DNA of 64,000 nucleotides, taken from NCBI GenBank assembly GCA_965603285.1, contig CBFDCK010000002.1, positions 1 to 64,000 of the forward strand, read 5' to 3'. The translations under genes were made by a program, and so were the position numbers. Each line of letters starts with the position of its first letter. The first letter of the stretch is position 1. The DNA comes from JAUWPO01 sp965603285. Lineage in GTDB: Bacteria > Chloroflexota > Anaerolineae > Anaerolineales > UBA4823. This document shows positions 35,925 through 45,594 of the stretch, in pieces. The notes under the pieces are model-generated. The model was not told the origin of the DNA. It saw only the letters and a program-made list of their open reading frames with translations, and made no database searches.

Positions 35925-37463
35925 TTGAAATCGATATCACTTAATGCCCAACACATCACCAAACATTTTGGAGGAGTGGTCGCCCTCAGGGGTGGCTCGT
36001 TAAATGTCAACTCTGGTGAAATTCTAGCCCTGGTAGGAGCGAATGGCAGCGGGAAAAGCACCCTGGCAAAGATTATTACCGGGGTTGTCTCTAGAGATTC
36101 GGGGGAGATCATCTACAACTCAGAACCGGTTGTATTCAATAACCCGGCGGCAGCGCAAAAAGTCGGAGTCACCGCTGTTTACCAGGAACTTAGTTTAGTA
36201 CCTTCGATGACAGTGGCGGAAAACATCTGGCTGGATCACGAGCCGCTGACCAAATTCGGCCAAGTGGATACCCGCAAGACGATCAGCGAAACCAGGAAAC
36301 TGCTAAAACTGTTTGAAGGCACATTTCAGTCAACCCTGAGACCTAATGCTGTGATCGATTCGCTTCCCCCCGATGAAAAACAGATCGTCGAAATCCTCAA
36401 AGCCATCAGCCGCAAACCGGATGTTTTGATCCTGGATGAGGCGACTGCCAGTCTAGACCGCCGCCAGGTTGATTGTTTATTCACCCTGCTCATGGAATGG
36501 AAAGATCAGAACATGGCTTTGATCTTCGTCTCGCACCGTTTGGATGAGATCTTTCGGATCGCAGACCGTGCGGTTGTGTTAAGAAATGGCGATTCTGTGG
36601 GGGAAGTAAAGATCGCTGAAAGCTCACAAACCGAGATCGTTTCCTTAATGGTCGGGCATGAAAGCGGACTAGATAGAACTGAACGCACCACTTTAAAAAT
36701 ATCAGATGAAATTGCACTGGAGTTAACAGACCTAAAAACGGATGTGCTGGCGGGCGTTAACTTCACTGTAAAAAAAGGTGAACTGGTGGGGATTGGTGGT
36801 TTACGCGGCCAGGGTCAAACAAACCTGCTGCACACCTTGTTCGGCAATAAGCGCTTTGAAGGTCAGATCACACTATTTGGCGAAACAATGTCAGCAAACC
36901 ATCCCCGCGCCGCCATGAAAAAGGGTATCGCTCTTGTGCCCGGTGACAGGGCTACCCAAGGCTTGTTATTAATCCGCTCCATATTTGAAAACTTGCATCT
37001 GCCCAATTGGCGGATATATGGTTTCCCTTTAAAACTAACAAAAGCCTATTCTGACGCTAATGGTATTGCCAAAACATTGAACATGGTGATGGAATCACTT
37101 GACGCACCGGTAAGTAGCCTCTCCGGCGGGAACGCCCAAAAAGTGGTGATTGGGAAATGGCTGTTACGCGACCCCAAACTCTTATTGTTGGATGACCCCA
37201 CTAAGGGTGTTGATGTTGGTACCAAAGCCGAATTTTACAATCTTCTAGATCGCCTGTGCGAAACAGGAACTACAATCCTCTTCTACAGCTCCGATGACCA
37301 GGAATTGGTTGACCTTTGCCCTCGAGTACTGGTAATGCAGGACGGTTTCATAAAAGCCGACCTCTCTGGCAATAGTCTTACGAAGGCAAACCTGGTTTCC
37401 ACCAGTATGGGCGTAGGCTTAGATGCGGTAAATAACAACAAGCCTGGTAAACATGGACAATAA
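35925..37463 (+). CDS. Ribose-type sugar ABC transporter ATP-binding protein (RbsA-like)
   Basis: The 512-aa protein contains two ABC ATPase domains, as in RbsA/MglA. The first has Walker A GANGSGKST (about 39-47), a degenerate signature in DSLPPDEKQIVEI and Walker B LILDEAT. The second has a degenerate Walker A (GLRGQGQTN), signature LSGGNAQK and LLLDDPTKGVDVG. That asymmetry is normal for this subfamily. It starts at a TTG (35925). The downstream permease gene overlaps its end by 11 bp. Substrate is set by the binding protein and context, probably a sugar released for the island enzymes. Confidence 0.92.
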   Translation: MKSISLNAQHITKHFGGVVALRGGSLNVNSGEILALVGANGSGKSTLAKIITGVVSRDSGEIIYNSEPVVFNNPAAAQKVGVTAVYQELSLVPSMTVAENIWLDHEPLTKFGQVDTRKTISETRKLLKLFEGTFQSTLRPNAVIDSLPPDEKQIVEILKAISRKPDVLILDEATASLDRRQVDCLFTLLMEWKDQNMALIFVSHRLDEIFRIADRAVVLRNGDSVGEVKIAESSQTEIVSLMVGHESGLDRTERTTLKISDEIALELTDLKTDVLAGVNFTVKKGELVGIGGLRGQGQTNLLHTLFGNKRFEGQITLFGETMSANHPRAAMKKGIALVPGDRATQGLLLIRSIFENLHLPNWRIYGFPLKLTKAYSDANGIAKTLNMVMESLDAPVSSLSGGNAQKVVIGKWLLRDPKLLLLDDPTKGVDVGTKAEFYNLLDRLCETGTTILFYSSDDQELVDLCPRVLVMQDGFIKADLSGNSLTKANLVSTSMGVGLDAVNNNKPGKHGQ

Positions 37464-38445
37464 ATTCGATCTTCGAGATTGGTGGATAAATTTCAATAAG
37501 AAAAACACCTATGTGTTGGCCTTGGTCATCTTTATTGTGACAACCGCAGCATATCTTGTACTGCAACCAAATGCATTTGATGAAGGTGTACTCACCAGGC
37601 TGCTCACCAGCAACTTCCGCACATGGCTGCCGGTAATATTGTTAGCCATCGGGCAAACAATTGTTATGTTGGGCGGCGGTTTAGATCTGTCATCCGGATC
37701 GATGGTTATACTTGGCAATGTAATCTTGGCTATTTCGATCACCTCAAATGAAGAACCGTGGTTCAACCTTATGATCGTTCTCGTCGTGGTTGCGTTTGGT
37801 TTGATCGCTGGATTTTTAAATGGCTTTTTAACTGCATATATGGGTTTGCAGCCGATGATAACTACATTCGCCACCAGTTTTGTTTACAGTGGTTTAGCAC
37901 TCCTGATCTTACCAAACCCCTGGGGTAATATCCCCAGAGAATATACAAAAATGTATCGCAACACGACTTGGTTTGGCATTCCCCTCGCCTTGTTCATCAT
38001 TGCCGCCATCCTCGTCATTTGGGCAGTGATCAGGAACCGGAAATATGGACGCTTCCTGTTCGCCGTTGGTGGAAAGGCCGACGCCGCCTATTACACCGGC
38101 GTGCGGGTTACACGCGTCAGGATCTCCACCTATGTGATCTCAGGCTTCTTTTCTTCACTGGCTGCCATTAGCTACACACTCCTGACAGGCTCAGGCTCTG
38201 CCGTCAGCGGTGCAGAAATGACGCTGACCGCTATCACTGCTGCCATTTTGGGAGGCACATCAATGGCCGGTGGCTCTGGTTCGCTTATTGGTTCTGTCCT
38301 TGGTGCCATCATTCTGGGGACGATTAAGAATCTGATCTCACTATCAAAGATGGATTCATGGTACCGGGTATTAGTGAACGCTACCGTGATTATTGTGGCG
38401 CTTGCTAGTCCCGGAATCATCAATCTTTTTCGGAGGAAAAAATAA
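37453..38445 (+). CDS. Sugar ABC transporter permease (RbsC family), subunit 1
   Basis: A 330-aa membrane protein of the BPD_transp_2 family. GQTIVMLGGGLDLSSGSM is the signature near residue 70, GKADAAYYTGVRV is the cytoplasmic coupling segment, and LGGTSMAGGSGSLIGSVLGA lies near the C-terminus. About eight to ten helices are expected. Overlaps the ATPase gene by 11 bp. Confidence 0.9.
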   Translation: MDNKFDLRDWWINFNKKNTYVLALVIFIVTTAAYLVLQPNAFDEGVLTRLLTSNFRTWLPVILLAIGQTIVMLGGGLDLSSGSMVILGNVILAISITSNEEPWFNLMIVLVVVAFGLIAGFLNGFLTAYMGLQPMITTFATSFVYSGLALLILPNPWGNIPREYTKMYRNTTWFGIPLALFIIAAILVIWAVIRNRKYGRFLFAVGGKADAAYYTGVRVTRVRISTYVISGFFSSLAAISYTLLTGSGSAVSGAEMTLTAITAAILGGTSMAGGSGSLIGSVLGAIILGTIKNLISLSKMDSWYRVLVNATVIIVALASPGIINLFRRKK

Positions 38446-38447
38446 TC

Positions 38448-39434
38448 ATGAGTGAAAATATCCAATCCTCTGAAAAGAAGAAATTCACCATATCGCCGCA
38501 AGTTACCGCTCTGCTGCTGGCTTTACTTTTGTTCTTAGCTAGTGGATTTTTGCCCAACGGGTTCAATTCAGTAGATACTGCAATCAACCAGGCTTTTAAC
38601 ATTTTGCGTCTTTCCTCCTTCCTGGCATTGATCGCCGCCGGGCAGACCTTGGTGATCATAAGTGGTGGTGAAGGTATTGATTTGTCCGCGGGTGCAATCG
38701 TTACTATCGCAGTGTTGATCACCTACAAACTAGTTAACGGTGACAATTCTTTAGTGCTGCCTGTATTATTGTTCGTGATCGCCTGCGGTGCAGCGATTGG
38801 ATTGATCAACGGTCTGGGGATCGCTTACCTTAAGATCCCCCCATTTGTTATGACCCTCGGTATGGCAGGGGTTGTAATAGGCACCTTGCTAGTCGTAACT
38901 CGCGGCCTTTACGATGGAAAAGTTGCGCCGATCATGACAAATATTATCGCTCGCGATCTGGTTTGGGGGATTCCGGGTATGTTGTTCTTGTGGATTATTT
39001 TCGGTGTATTGATGACGATCTTATTGGAACGCACACGTTATGGTAAACAGCTCTTTGCTATCGGTGTGAACCGACTGACTGCCCGTCTGTCCGGTGTGCG
39101 TGTTGATCGAATGGTAGTCTCCACTTACACCATCGCCGGCGCATTAGCTGCCTTTTCGGGATTCATTCTGGTCGGCTTTACGCAGAACGCCGGTCTGCTG
39201 GTTGGCAACCAATATCTGTTCCCCTCCATCGCGGCGGTTGCAATCGGCGGCACGCTGCTGTCTGGCGGCAAGGGCAGTTATTTCGGCACGATGGCTGGCG
39301 CCATCGTGATCCAACTGATCACCAGCTTGCTTACCACCATGCAGTTACCGGAAGCGATCCAACAGATCGTTTACGGCTCGATCCTGATAGTCCTTTTGAT
39401 CGTTTATGGACGTGAGAAAGGAATACGACTGTAA
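38448..39434 (+). CDS. Sugar ABC transporter permease (RbsC family), subunit 2
   Basis: A 328-aa permease with the equivalent motifs: GQTLVIISGGEGIDLSAGA, GVNRLTARLSGVRV and IGGTLLSGGKGSYFGTMAGA. It starts 2 bp after the first permease stop. Two different permeases imply a heterodimeric channel, seen in some ribose/autoinducer-2-type importers. Confidence 0.9.
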   Translation: MSENIQSSEKKKFTISPQVTALLLALLLFLASGFLPNGFNSVDTAINQAFNILRLSSFLALIAAGQTLVIISGGEGIDLSAGAIVTIAVLITYKLVNGDNSLVLPVLLFVIACGAAIGLINGLGIAYLKIPPFVMTLGMAGVVIGTLLVVTRGLYDGKVAPIMTNIIARDLVWGIPGMLFLWIIFGVLMTILLERTRYGKQLFAIGVNRLTARLSGVRVDRMVVSTYTIAGALAAFSGFILVGFTQNAGLLVGNQYLFPSIAAVAIGGTLLSGGKGSYFGTMAGAIVIQLITSLLTTMQLPEAIQQIVYGSILIVLLIVYGREKGIRL

Positions 39435-39475
39435 TTTCAATCCAAAACCGCAATAAAATCATGGATAAATCACCT

Positions 39476-39526
39476 CAACTGAAGCCTCGACTTCTTCTCA
39501 TAATTCAGGAATTGAGGCTTCAATTG
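39476..39526 (+). repeat. Inverted repeat after the transporter operon
   Basis: Arms of 13 bp (with one mismatch) built on GAAGCCTC (39481-39488) and GAGGCTTC (39514-39521), with a 25-bp loop. Without a T tract, it may stabilise or end the transporter message but is not a typical terminator. Confidence 0.45.
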
Positions 39527-39706
39527 CAGATGTAATTTACATTCTTTAAGACATCCTGGTGTGGGTGGAATGGAAGCCTGATGCTGTAACTGACCCATTT
39601 TGACCAAGGTCTCGATTCCATTAAGCAAACGCCTACATTGGATTTGCCATATACTATTATTCACAACTCAATCATATCCAAACCAGAAGAATCAGAGGAG
39701 ATAAAA

Positions 39707-40894
39707 ATGCACAAGATCAGCTTGCTTGGCGCAGGATTCATTGGAATGTTCTACACACAGACGATCAACCGCAGTCGGTCTAAAGACGTAGTCTCGGTAG
39801 TTTACAATCGCACTCCTGAAACAGCCAAAGAATTCGCCAATAAATATAAAATCCCGCACTGGACCGGAGACATGGATGAAGCCATCAACGATCTAGAAAC
39901 GGACGTTGTCGTAATCGGGCTGCCAAATTTCGAACACAGGGAAGCAGCCATCAAAGCTGCCAAAGCAGGTAAGGTCGTCTTATGCACAAAACCCTTAGCC
40001 CGCTCTGGCAAAGAGGCTAAAGAGATACTCGATGCCGTTGAAAAAGCCGGTATATTCCACGGTTATTTAGAGGATTTGGTCTACACCCCCAAAACATTAA
40101 AAGCGCTGGCTGCAGTGAAAGCCGGATCGATTGGTCGGGTGCTGTGGACACGCTCAAGAGAAACCCATCCTGGTCCGCACTCACCCTGGTTTATAGATAA
40201 AGAGCTTGCTGGCGGAGGAGCATTGATAGATATGGGCTGCCACTGCGCAGAGATCTGCCGCAGCTTTATCGGCAAAGATGTCAGACCGATGCAAGCCTTC
40301 GCTCACCACGATACGATGGTACACCCAATCGCTGCCGAGGACTTCTCGATCGGCTTGGTCCGTTTTGAGAACGGCGCGGTCGGGCAGATCGAATCAAGCT
40401 GGACATTCAGAGGCGGCATGGACCTGCGCGATGAAGTATCCGGCACAGAAGGCACGATCTGGCTCAATCACTGGCTGCGTACTGGCTTTGAAATGTTCTC
40501 TTCAGGTGGCGGTCAAGGGTATGTAGCTGAAAAAGCTGAACTAGAGCAGGGCTGGCTTTTCCCGGTCGGCAATGAAGAAGATTCCTTAGGCTACGTTGAA
40601 ATGTTCAACGATATGTTCGACAGCATCGACAATAGCACAAAACCAACAGAAGACTTTTACGATGGATATGTCGTCAACTGCATACTAGATACCCTGTATA
40701 AATCCGCACAATCCGGAAAATGGGAACCTGTCGAGATCGAAGATTGGCGCGGCGGCAAACATGAAAAAGTGATCACGACCACTGATTATGATGATGAACA
40801 CATCATTATCAAAGAAGAAAGAATGCCTGATGGAAAAATCAAATTGATCCTTCAGCATAAAGAAACCGGCAAAGTAACCCAGATCTTTAAATAA
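39707..40894 (+). CDS. Gfo/Idh/MocA-family oxidoreductase with C-terminal extension
   Basis: A 395-aa enzyme: LLGAGFIGMFYTQ (Rossmann), VVLCTKPLARS, in which the usual EKP motif is TKP, HPGPHSPWF, and LIDMGCHCAEICRSFIG. The Glu to Thr change in the EKP motif keeps the catalytic lysine. An extra 40-residue tail (after GKWEPVEI) is charged and not typical. The ATG at 39707 follows GAGGAG at 39695-39700; a frame open from 39638 is not needed. First gene of the unusual operon; it is related to the dehydrogenase at 25901. Confidence 0.85.
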   Translation: MHKISLLGAGFIGMFYTQTINRSRSKDVVSVVYNRTPETAKEFANKYKIPHWTGDMDEAINDLETDVVVIGLPNFEHREAAIKAAKAGKVVLCTKPLARSGKEAKEILDAVEKAGIFHGYLEDLVYTPKTLKALAAVKAGSIGRVLWTRSRETHPGPHSPWFIDKELAGGGALIDMGCHCAEICRSFIGKDVRPMQAFAHHDTMVHPIAAEDFSIGLVRFENGAVGQIESSWTFRGGMDLRDEVSGTEGTIWLNHWLRTGFEMFSSGGGQGYVAEKAELEQGWLFPVGNEEDSLGYVEMFNDMFDSIDNSTKPTEDFYDGYVVNCILDTLYKSAQSGKWEPVEIEDWRGGKHEKVITTTDYDDEHIIIKEERMPDGKIKLILQHKETGKVTQIFK

Positions 40895-40955
40895 TCACTA
40901 CACTCTAACTTGCTGTTCATTGTCAGAAAAATGAATCGCGCTGAGTAAAAATTTC

Positions 40956-42107
40956 ATGAACTCAAAAGAGCGCCTTCAATCTACCTTGTCACACCAAATT
41001 CCAGATCGTATCCCCTTCGATCTCGGCGGGTCGCCAATGTCTGGTATCCATATCGCTGCCTATGAAAAATTGATCAAATATCTTGGGTTTGACGATCTCG
41101 AAACCGAGGTCTATGACCATATTCAACAACTGGCGCTCCCCCATGAGCAGGTATTAAAACAGCTTGAGGTTGATATCCGGACCATCAGATCAAGCAGCCC
41201 GGTTTCTTTCAAGCTGGATATTCAAAATATTGGAGACTATACCGAATACACGGATGAATGGGGAGTACGTTGGCGGAAGCCTCTTGTGGGTGGTTTTTAT
41301 TATGACATGGTTTTCCACCCACTTGAATATGCTCAAAACCTAACGGAGCTCAGGGATTATACCTGGATAAATCCGGATGATGAAAGCCGCTACTCTGGTC
41401 TGGAAGAAATAGCCGCTAATTACGCCAATAACGGATTAGGTGTAATGCATTGGTCAATTGGACCCGGCGTATCCGAAACACACGCCTGGTTGCGCGGCTA
41501 TGAAAAATACTATACTGATTTTTATTTAAATCCGGATATCGCTGAGACCATTATGTCAAAAGTTGTGGACATCAAGATCGCATACTGGAAAAACGCCTTA
41601 TCCAGATCAGGCAAACACATAGATGTGGTCGTTGAAGCGGACGATTTGGCTGGACAGAACGGGCCGTTGATCTCCCCCAAGGCGTACCGTCAGTTCATTA
41701 AACCCCAGCATACCCGCCTTTTTTCGGCCATCAAAAAGATCGCGCCACATGTGAAAATATTTTTCCACAGCTGTGGTGCAGTCCACGACTTTATTGGTGA
41801 TTTCATCGAAAGTGGCATTGACATTCTCAACCCCGTGCAAAAATCGGCGACGGGAATGGACTTGCAGCAGTTAAAGCAAGAATTTGGTAAAGATGTCGTT
41901 TTTTGGGGTGGCGGTGTCGATACCCAAAGGGTATTCGATGGCGATGATATCAAGGCGGTCAGAGTAGATGTGCGCCAGAACATCACAACCCTGAAACCAG
42001 GCGGAGGATTTGTATTCACACCTGTGCATAACACCCAGGCCAATGTACCCCCACAGAATTACATGGCAATGTGGGAAACGCTCCAAGAAGAAGGTCTTTA
42101 CCGGTAA
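40956..42107 (+). CDS. UroD-like (MtaA/CmuA-related) protein, first copy
   Basis: A 383-aa protein of the uroporphyrinogen decarboxylase superfamily, in the branch that includes zinc-dependent corrinoid-protein methyltransferases. It lacks the heme-enzyme N-terminal arginine-rich signature and is probably not a UroD. The sequence starts MNSKERLQSTLSHQIPDR and carries HSCG, giving an HxC metal pair at His271/Cys273, and a third possible ligand His358 in FTPVHN. In MtaA-type enzymes the ligands are His, Cys and Cys. Possible roles are methyl transfer from a methylated compound to a corrinoid or a thiol. No corrinoid-binding protein is adjacent. A second, divergent copy ends the operon. Confidence 0.75.
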   Translation: MNSKERLQSTLSHQIPDRIPFDLGGSPMSGIHIAAYEKLIKYLGFDDLETEVYDHIQQLALPHEQVLKQLEVDIRTIRSSSPVSFKLDIQNIGDYTEYTDEWGVRWRKPLVGGFYYDMVFHPLEYAQNLTELRDYTWINPDDESRYSGLEEIAANYANNGLGVMHWSIGPGVSETHAWLRGYEKYYTDFYLNPDIAETIMSKVVDIKIAYWKNALSRSGKHIDVVVEADDLAGQNGPLISPKAYRQFIKPQHTRLFSAIKKIAPHVKIFFHSCGAVHDFIGDFIESGIDILNPVQKSATGMDLQQLKQEFGKDVVFWGGGVDTQRVFDGDDIKAVRVDVRQNITTLKPGGGFVFTPVHNTQANVPPQNYMAMWETLQEEGLYR

Positions 42108-42118
42108 AAAGAGTAAAC

Positions 42119-42958
42119 ATGTACAGCAAACGAAATTATCTGAACAAAAGCTATATCGAGATCATCAATCCAAACATTACACGCGGCAAGATCAAGTTCG
42201 CCATTTTTGATTTTGACGGCACTATCTCCTTGATCCGCGAGGGTTGGCAACAGATCATGATCTCCATGATGGTTGATATCCTTATGCAAATACCAGAGCA
42301 TGAAAGCCGGGACGAGATCGAAATAATCGTGCGTACCTATGTAGCCAATACAACAGGGAAACAAACCATCTACCAGATGATCCGCTTAGCGGAAGAGATC
42401 GAAAAAAGAGGCAGCGTGCCCCAAGAACCGCTGGCATATAAAAATCTATATCACGATCTGCTGATGAAGCGCATCATTGAACGGCTGGACGGCTTGCGCA
42501 GCGGTGATCTCCAACCAGAAGATTGGGCTGTGCCCGGCGCATTAGATATGCTGGCTGTTCTGAATCAGTATGAGGTCACTCACTTCCTGGCTTCCGGCAC
42601 TGATGAAAAATACGTGTTAGATGAAGCCGATCTTTTAGGCGTTTCGAAATACTTCGTCGGTATATATGGCGCATTAGATGATTACAAGAATTTCTCAAAA
42701 AAGATAGTCATTCAAAAGATCATCAAAGACAACCAACTCAGCGGTCCCGAACTGGTCGGTTTCGGTGATGGTTACGTGGAAATTGAAGACACCAAAGCGG
42801 TCGGCGGTATTGCCGTTGGGGTTGCCACCAATGAAACCGAACGCCAAGGTATTGATGAATGGAAGCGTGAGCGGTTAATCTCTTCTGGCGCAGATATCAT
42901 TATGCCTGATTTCCGCCAATATCAATATCTTATTAATTATTTAATGTTGGAGAAGTGA
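42119..42958 (+). CDS. HAD-superfamily hydrolase (phosphatase)
   Basis: The 279-aa protein has motif I FDFDGTIS (about residues 33-40, nucleophile and acid/base aspartates), motif II in HFLASGTDEKYV and motif IV GFGDGYVEIEDTKAVGG, so it should be a phosphatase or phosphoglycolate-type enzyme. An unusually long segment separates the nucleophile from the cap. The start is the ATG at 42119; the longer frame to 42071 overlaps the UroD-like gene. In this operon the most natural reading is removal of phosphate from a sugar bisphosphate, as GmhB does in heptose synthesis. Confidence 0.75.
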   Translation: MYSKRNYLNKSYIEIINPNITRGKIKFAIFDFDGTISLIREGWQQIMISMMVDILMQIPEHESRDEIEIIVRTYVANTTGKQTIYQMIRLAEEIEKRGSVPQEPLAYKNLYHDLLMKRIIERLDGLRSGDLQPEDWAVPGALDMLAVLNQYEVTHFLASGTDEKYVLDEADLLGVSKYFVGIYGALDDYKNFSKKIVIQKIIKDNQLSGPELVGFGDGYVEIEDTKAVGGIAVGVATNETERQGIDEWKRERLISSGADIIMPDFRQYQYLINYLMLEK

Positions 42959-42960
42959 AC

Positions 42961-43935
42961 ATGCCTTACCCCATTTTTGACCGCTCGAAATTGACTTTAC
43001 TCTCGCTATCAGATCGGGAACATGACCTATCCATGGATGTAATCCTAGACTTATCAGATGTGATCCCCACTTTTGAGAACGGGAATTTAGAAACTCTCGC
43101 CAAGCGCATCGTTAAAGCCCACCAGCGCGGAGCAGCTGTGATCTTTTTAATGGGCGCCCATGTGATTCGCAGCGGCGTATCTCGTTTTCTGATCGACCTG
43201 ATGGAAAAAGGAATGATCGACCTGATCGGATGCAACGGGGCAGTCACCATTCACGATATGGAATTTGCCATGATCGGCAAAACGACTGAGAGTGTTGCCA
43301 GGTATATTCAGGTCGGGCAGTTTGGTCTGTGGAAAGAGACCGGTCGGGTAAATGATGCCGCTAAATTCGCTTACGAGCATGGTCTTGGTCTGGGTGAATC
43401 AATTGGCAAAATGATCCATGACAACCCCGACGAATTCCCAAATAGCGATATAAGTGTGTTGGCAACCGGCTACGGCCTGGGCATCCCAATCACCGTGCAC
43501 GTTGGCATTGGACAAGACATCGTTCACGAACACCCGAACTTTGACGGGGCTGCTTACGGCGCGGCCAGCTACCGCGACTTCCTGACGTTCGTCAACTGCG
43601 TCGAAAACCTGGAGGGAGGCGTGATGCTCAATATTGGTACAGCCGTGATGGGACCAGAAGTGTACCTGAAGGCATTGGCAATGGCCCGCAACGTAGCGAT
43701 GCAGGAGAATCGAGTGATTAAACATTTCACCACAGGCGTTCTTGATATAGTCGACCTGGGAGAAAACCCAGGAAAAGAAGCCCCAAAAACCGACGCCGTT
43801 TATTATTTCCGGCCATTTAAAACAGTCTTAGTGCGTACCGTTGCCGATGGTGGTGAGAGTTATTATGTCAGAGGAAATCACCGGGTAACCGTTTCCAATC
43901 TGCACCGTTTGATTTTAGAAAACCTTCAGGCGTGA
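42961..43935 (+). CDS. Uncharacterised protein with a deoxyhypusine-synthase-like fold
   Basis: The 324-aa protein has an N-terminal half with VIFLMGAHVIRSGVSRFL and IDLIGCNGAVTIHDMEFA, a glycine- and His-rich pattern resembling the NAD-binding deoxyhypusine synthase family and a conserved but uncharacterised bacterial group. Middle segments (ITVHVGIGQDIVHEHPNFDG, GGVMLNIGTAVMGPEVYL) and the end (VTVSNLHRL) look well ordered. Bacteria have no eIF5A target, so deoxyhypusine synthesis is unlikely. The exact reaction is unknown. The ATG at 42961 follows GGAG and the preceding gene's stop by 2 bp. Confidence 0.6.
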   Translation: MPYPIFDRSKLTLLSLSDREHDLSMDVILDLSDVIPTFENGNLETLAKRIVKAHQRGAAVIFLMGAHVIRSGVSRFLIDLMEKGMIDLIGCNGAVTIHDMEFAMIGKTTESVARYIQVGQFGLWKETGRVNDAAKFAYEHGLGLGESIGKMIHDNPDEFPNSDISVLATGYGLGIPITVHVGIGQDIVHEHPNFDGAAYGAASYRDFLTFVNCVENLEGGVMLNIGTAVMGPEVYLKALAMARNVAMQENRVIKHFTTGVLDIVDLGENPGKEAPKTDAVYYFRPFKTVLVRTVADGGESYYVRGNHRVTVSNLHRLILENLQA

Positions 43936-43939
43936 GATT

Positions 43940-44992
43940 ATGGAAAACAAAAGGCTTGAAAAAATCCTTACATCTTTCCCGGAAGGAAAGATCGCCGTTC
44001 TGGGTGATTTCTTCCTCGACCTGTACATATCATTGGATCGGTCCTTATCCGAGCTTTCACTGGAAACCAATTTAGAAGCATTCCAGGCTGTGGACATCAA
44101 AGACCTTCCAGGCGCTGCGGGCGTGGTAACCAATAACCTGGTCGCTCTAGGAGCCAGCACATCTGCGATCGCATACACCGGTGATGACGGCAACGGCTAC
44201 ATGCTGCGTAAAGAACTGAGCCAACGGGGCGTTAACATCGAACACCTGCTGCAATCTACAGAACGCTTCACGCCTACTTATATAAAACCGATGATGACCG
44301 AAGTGGCTGGCTCCACGATTGAGCTCAACCGCATCGATGTCAAGAACCGCACACCTAATTCCTTAGAACTGGAAAATGAGATCATCCAGCGGATTAGAGT
44401 TGCCATTAAGGATCATGATGGCATCTTGGTCGCTGAGCAGGTCAAAGATGATAGCTGTAGTGTGCTCTCGCCGCGTGTGCGCATGGCGCTGGCGGATATA
44501 TCGCTAGCGAATCCCGACAAAGTATTTATTGTAGATTCCAGGCATTTCACCGCCAAATATGAGCATGTCTCGCTCAAAGTGAATTTATTCGAAGCCATTA
44601 AAGCCGCTGGCGAGCTTAATGCTCGATTCCATACTCAAAAGAAAGCCGACAAGCTGGAAACAGCCATAATCTGCCAGCGCTTGCTATGGAAAAAGGTCAA
44701 AAGACCAATTTTCATCACCCTTGGATCAAAAGGCATCAGCGGCTACGCAGATGGGGAAGATTTTTATCATCCCGGATATCACACCACTGGACCAATCGAT
44801 ATCGTCGGCGCTGGCGATTCGGTACTGGCTGGCTGCGGGGTATCCCTATGTGCCGGCGCTATGCCTGAGGAAGCTGCCTATATCGGCAATCTGATCGGTT
44901 CGATCACCATTGAACAAATCGGCACGACCGGTATTGCCACGCCAGAACAGCTGCTTGAAAGACATTACGAATACCAAAAACAAAACCACTAA
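43940..44992 (+). CDS. PfkB-family sugar kinase, HldE/RfaE kinase-domain type
   Basis: The 350-aa protein is a ribokinase-fold kinase. The N-terminal region has VLGDFFLDLY, the lid strand PGAAGVVTNNLVALGA, and the C-terminal signature GAGDSVLAG (about residues 290-298) with the catalytic Asp. The arrangement is closest to the kinase half of HldE, which phosphorylates D-glycero-D-manno-heptose 7-phosphate; the nucleotidyltransferase half is missing. Together with the SIS isomerase downstream and the HAD phosphatase upstream, it completes a heptose-type trio, but the substrate is not proven. Confidence 0.78.
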   Translation: MENKRLEKILTSFPEGKIAVLGDFFLDLYISLDRSLSELSLETNLEAFQAVDIKDLPGAAGVVTNNLVALGASTSAIAYTGDDGNGYMLRKELSQRGVNIEHLLQSTERFTPTYIKPMMTEVAGSTIELNRIDVKNRTPNSLELENEIIQRIRVAIKDHDGILVAEQVKDDSCSVLSPRVRMALADISLANPDKVFIVDSRHFTAKYEHVSLKVNLFEAIKAAGELNARFHTQKKADKLETAIICQRLLWKKVKRPIFITLGSKGISGYADGEDFYHPGYHTTGPIDIVGAGDSVLAGCGVSLCAGAMPEEAAYIGNLIGSITIEQIGTTGIATPEQLLERHYEYQKQNH

Positions 44993-45016
44993 CTTCATGC
45001 AAAAGGAAAATCAAAT

Positions 45017-45586
45017 ATGAAAGCTTATCAAGATATCATCGTTGACTACATTGATGACCTAAAATCCGTTTTGGACCAACTCTCCAAACCGGATCTCCTG
45101 GCGATCATCAACGCACTGGCAAAAGCCCGCCAGGATGAAAAAACTATCTACATTTGCGGCAACGGCGGCAGCGCGTCTACCGCCAGCCACATGGTTTGTG
45201 ACCTCTCAAAGAACACCCGTAAAGATGAAGCTAAACGCCTCAAAGTGATCGGATTATCCGATAACATAGCCTTAATGACCGCCTATGCCAATGACGAAGG
45301 CTATGACCGAATTTTTGCCGAACAGATCATATCCTTGATCCAGCCGGGTGATGTGCTGCTGGCTATCAGCGGCAGCGGAAACTCTCCTAATGTGTTGCTC
45401 GGTGTAGAAACCGCCAAGCAAATCGGCGCCACAACAATCGGGCTGACCGGTTTTCAAGGCGGACAGCTTATAGAGTTGGTCGATATTTGCCTGATTGTTC
45501 CCTACAACAGTCTGGAACAGATCGAAGATGTGCATTTGATTATCAACCACATCCTGACCATCAGCCTTGGGCAGGGCAAAGCATAA
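45017..45586 (+). CDS. SIS-domain phosphosugar isomerase, GmhA-like
   Basis: A 189-aa single-SIS protein: YICGNGGSASTASHMVCDLS (substrate loop, about residues 47-66) and LLAISGSGNSPNVLLG (about 113-128) are typical of sedoheptulose-7-phosphate isomerase (GmhA) and DiaA-like proteins. The Glu/His active-site pattern agrees with isomerase function. It sits directly between the PfkB kinase and the second UroD-like gene. Confidence 0.8.
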   Translation: MKAYQDIIVDYIDDLKSVLDQLSKPDLLAIINALAKARQDEKTIYICGNGGSASTASHMVCDLSKNTRKDEAKRLKVIGLSDNIALMTAYANDEGYDRIFAEQIISLIQPGDVLLAISGSGNSPNVLLGVETAKQIGATTIGLTGFQGGQLIELVDICLIVPYNSLEQIEDVHLIINHILTISLGQGKA

Positions 45587-45594
45587 AAAAGAAA

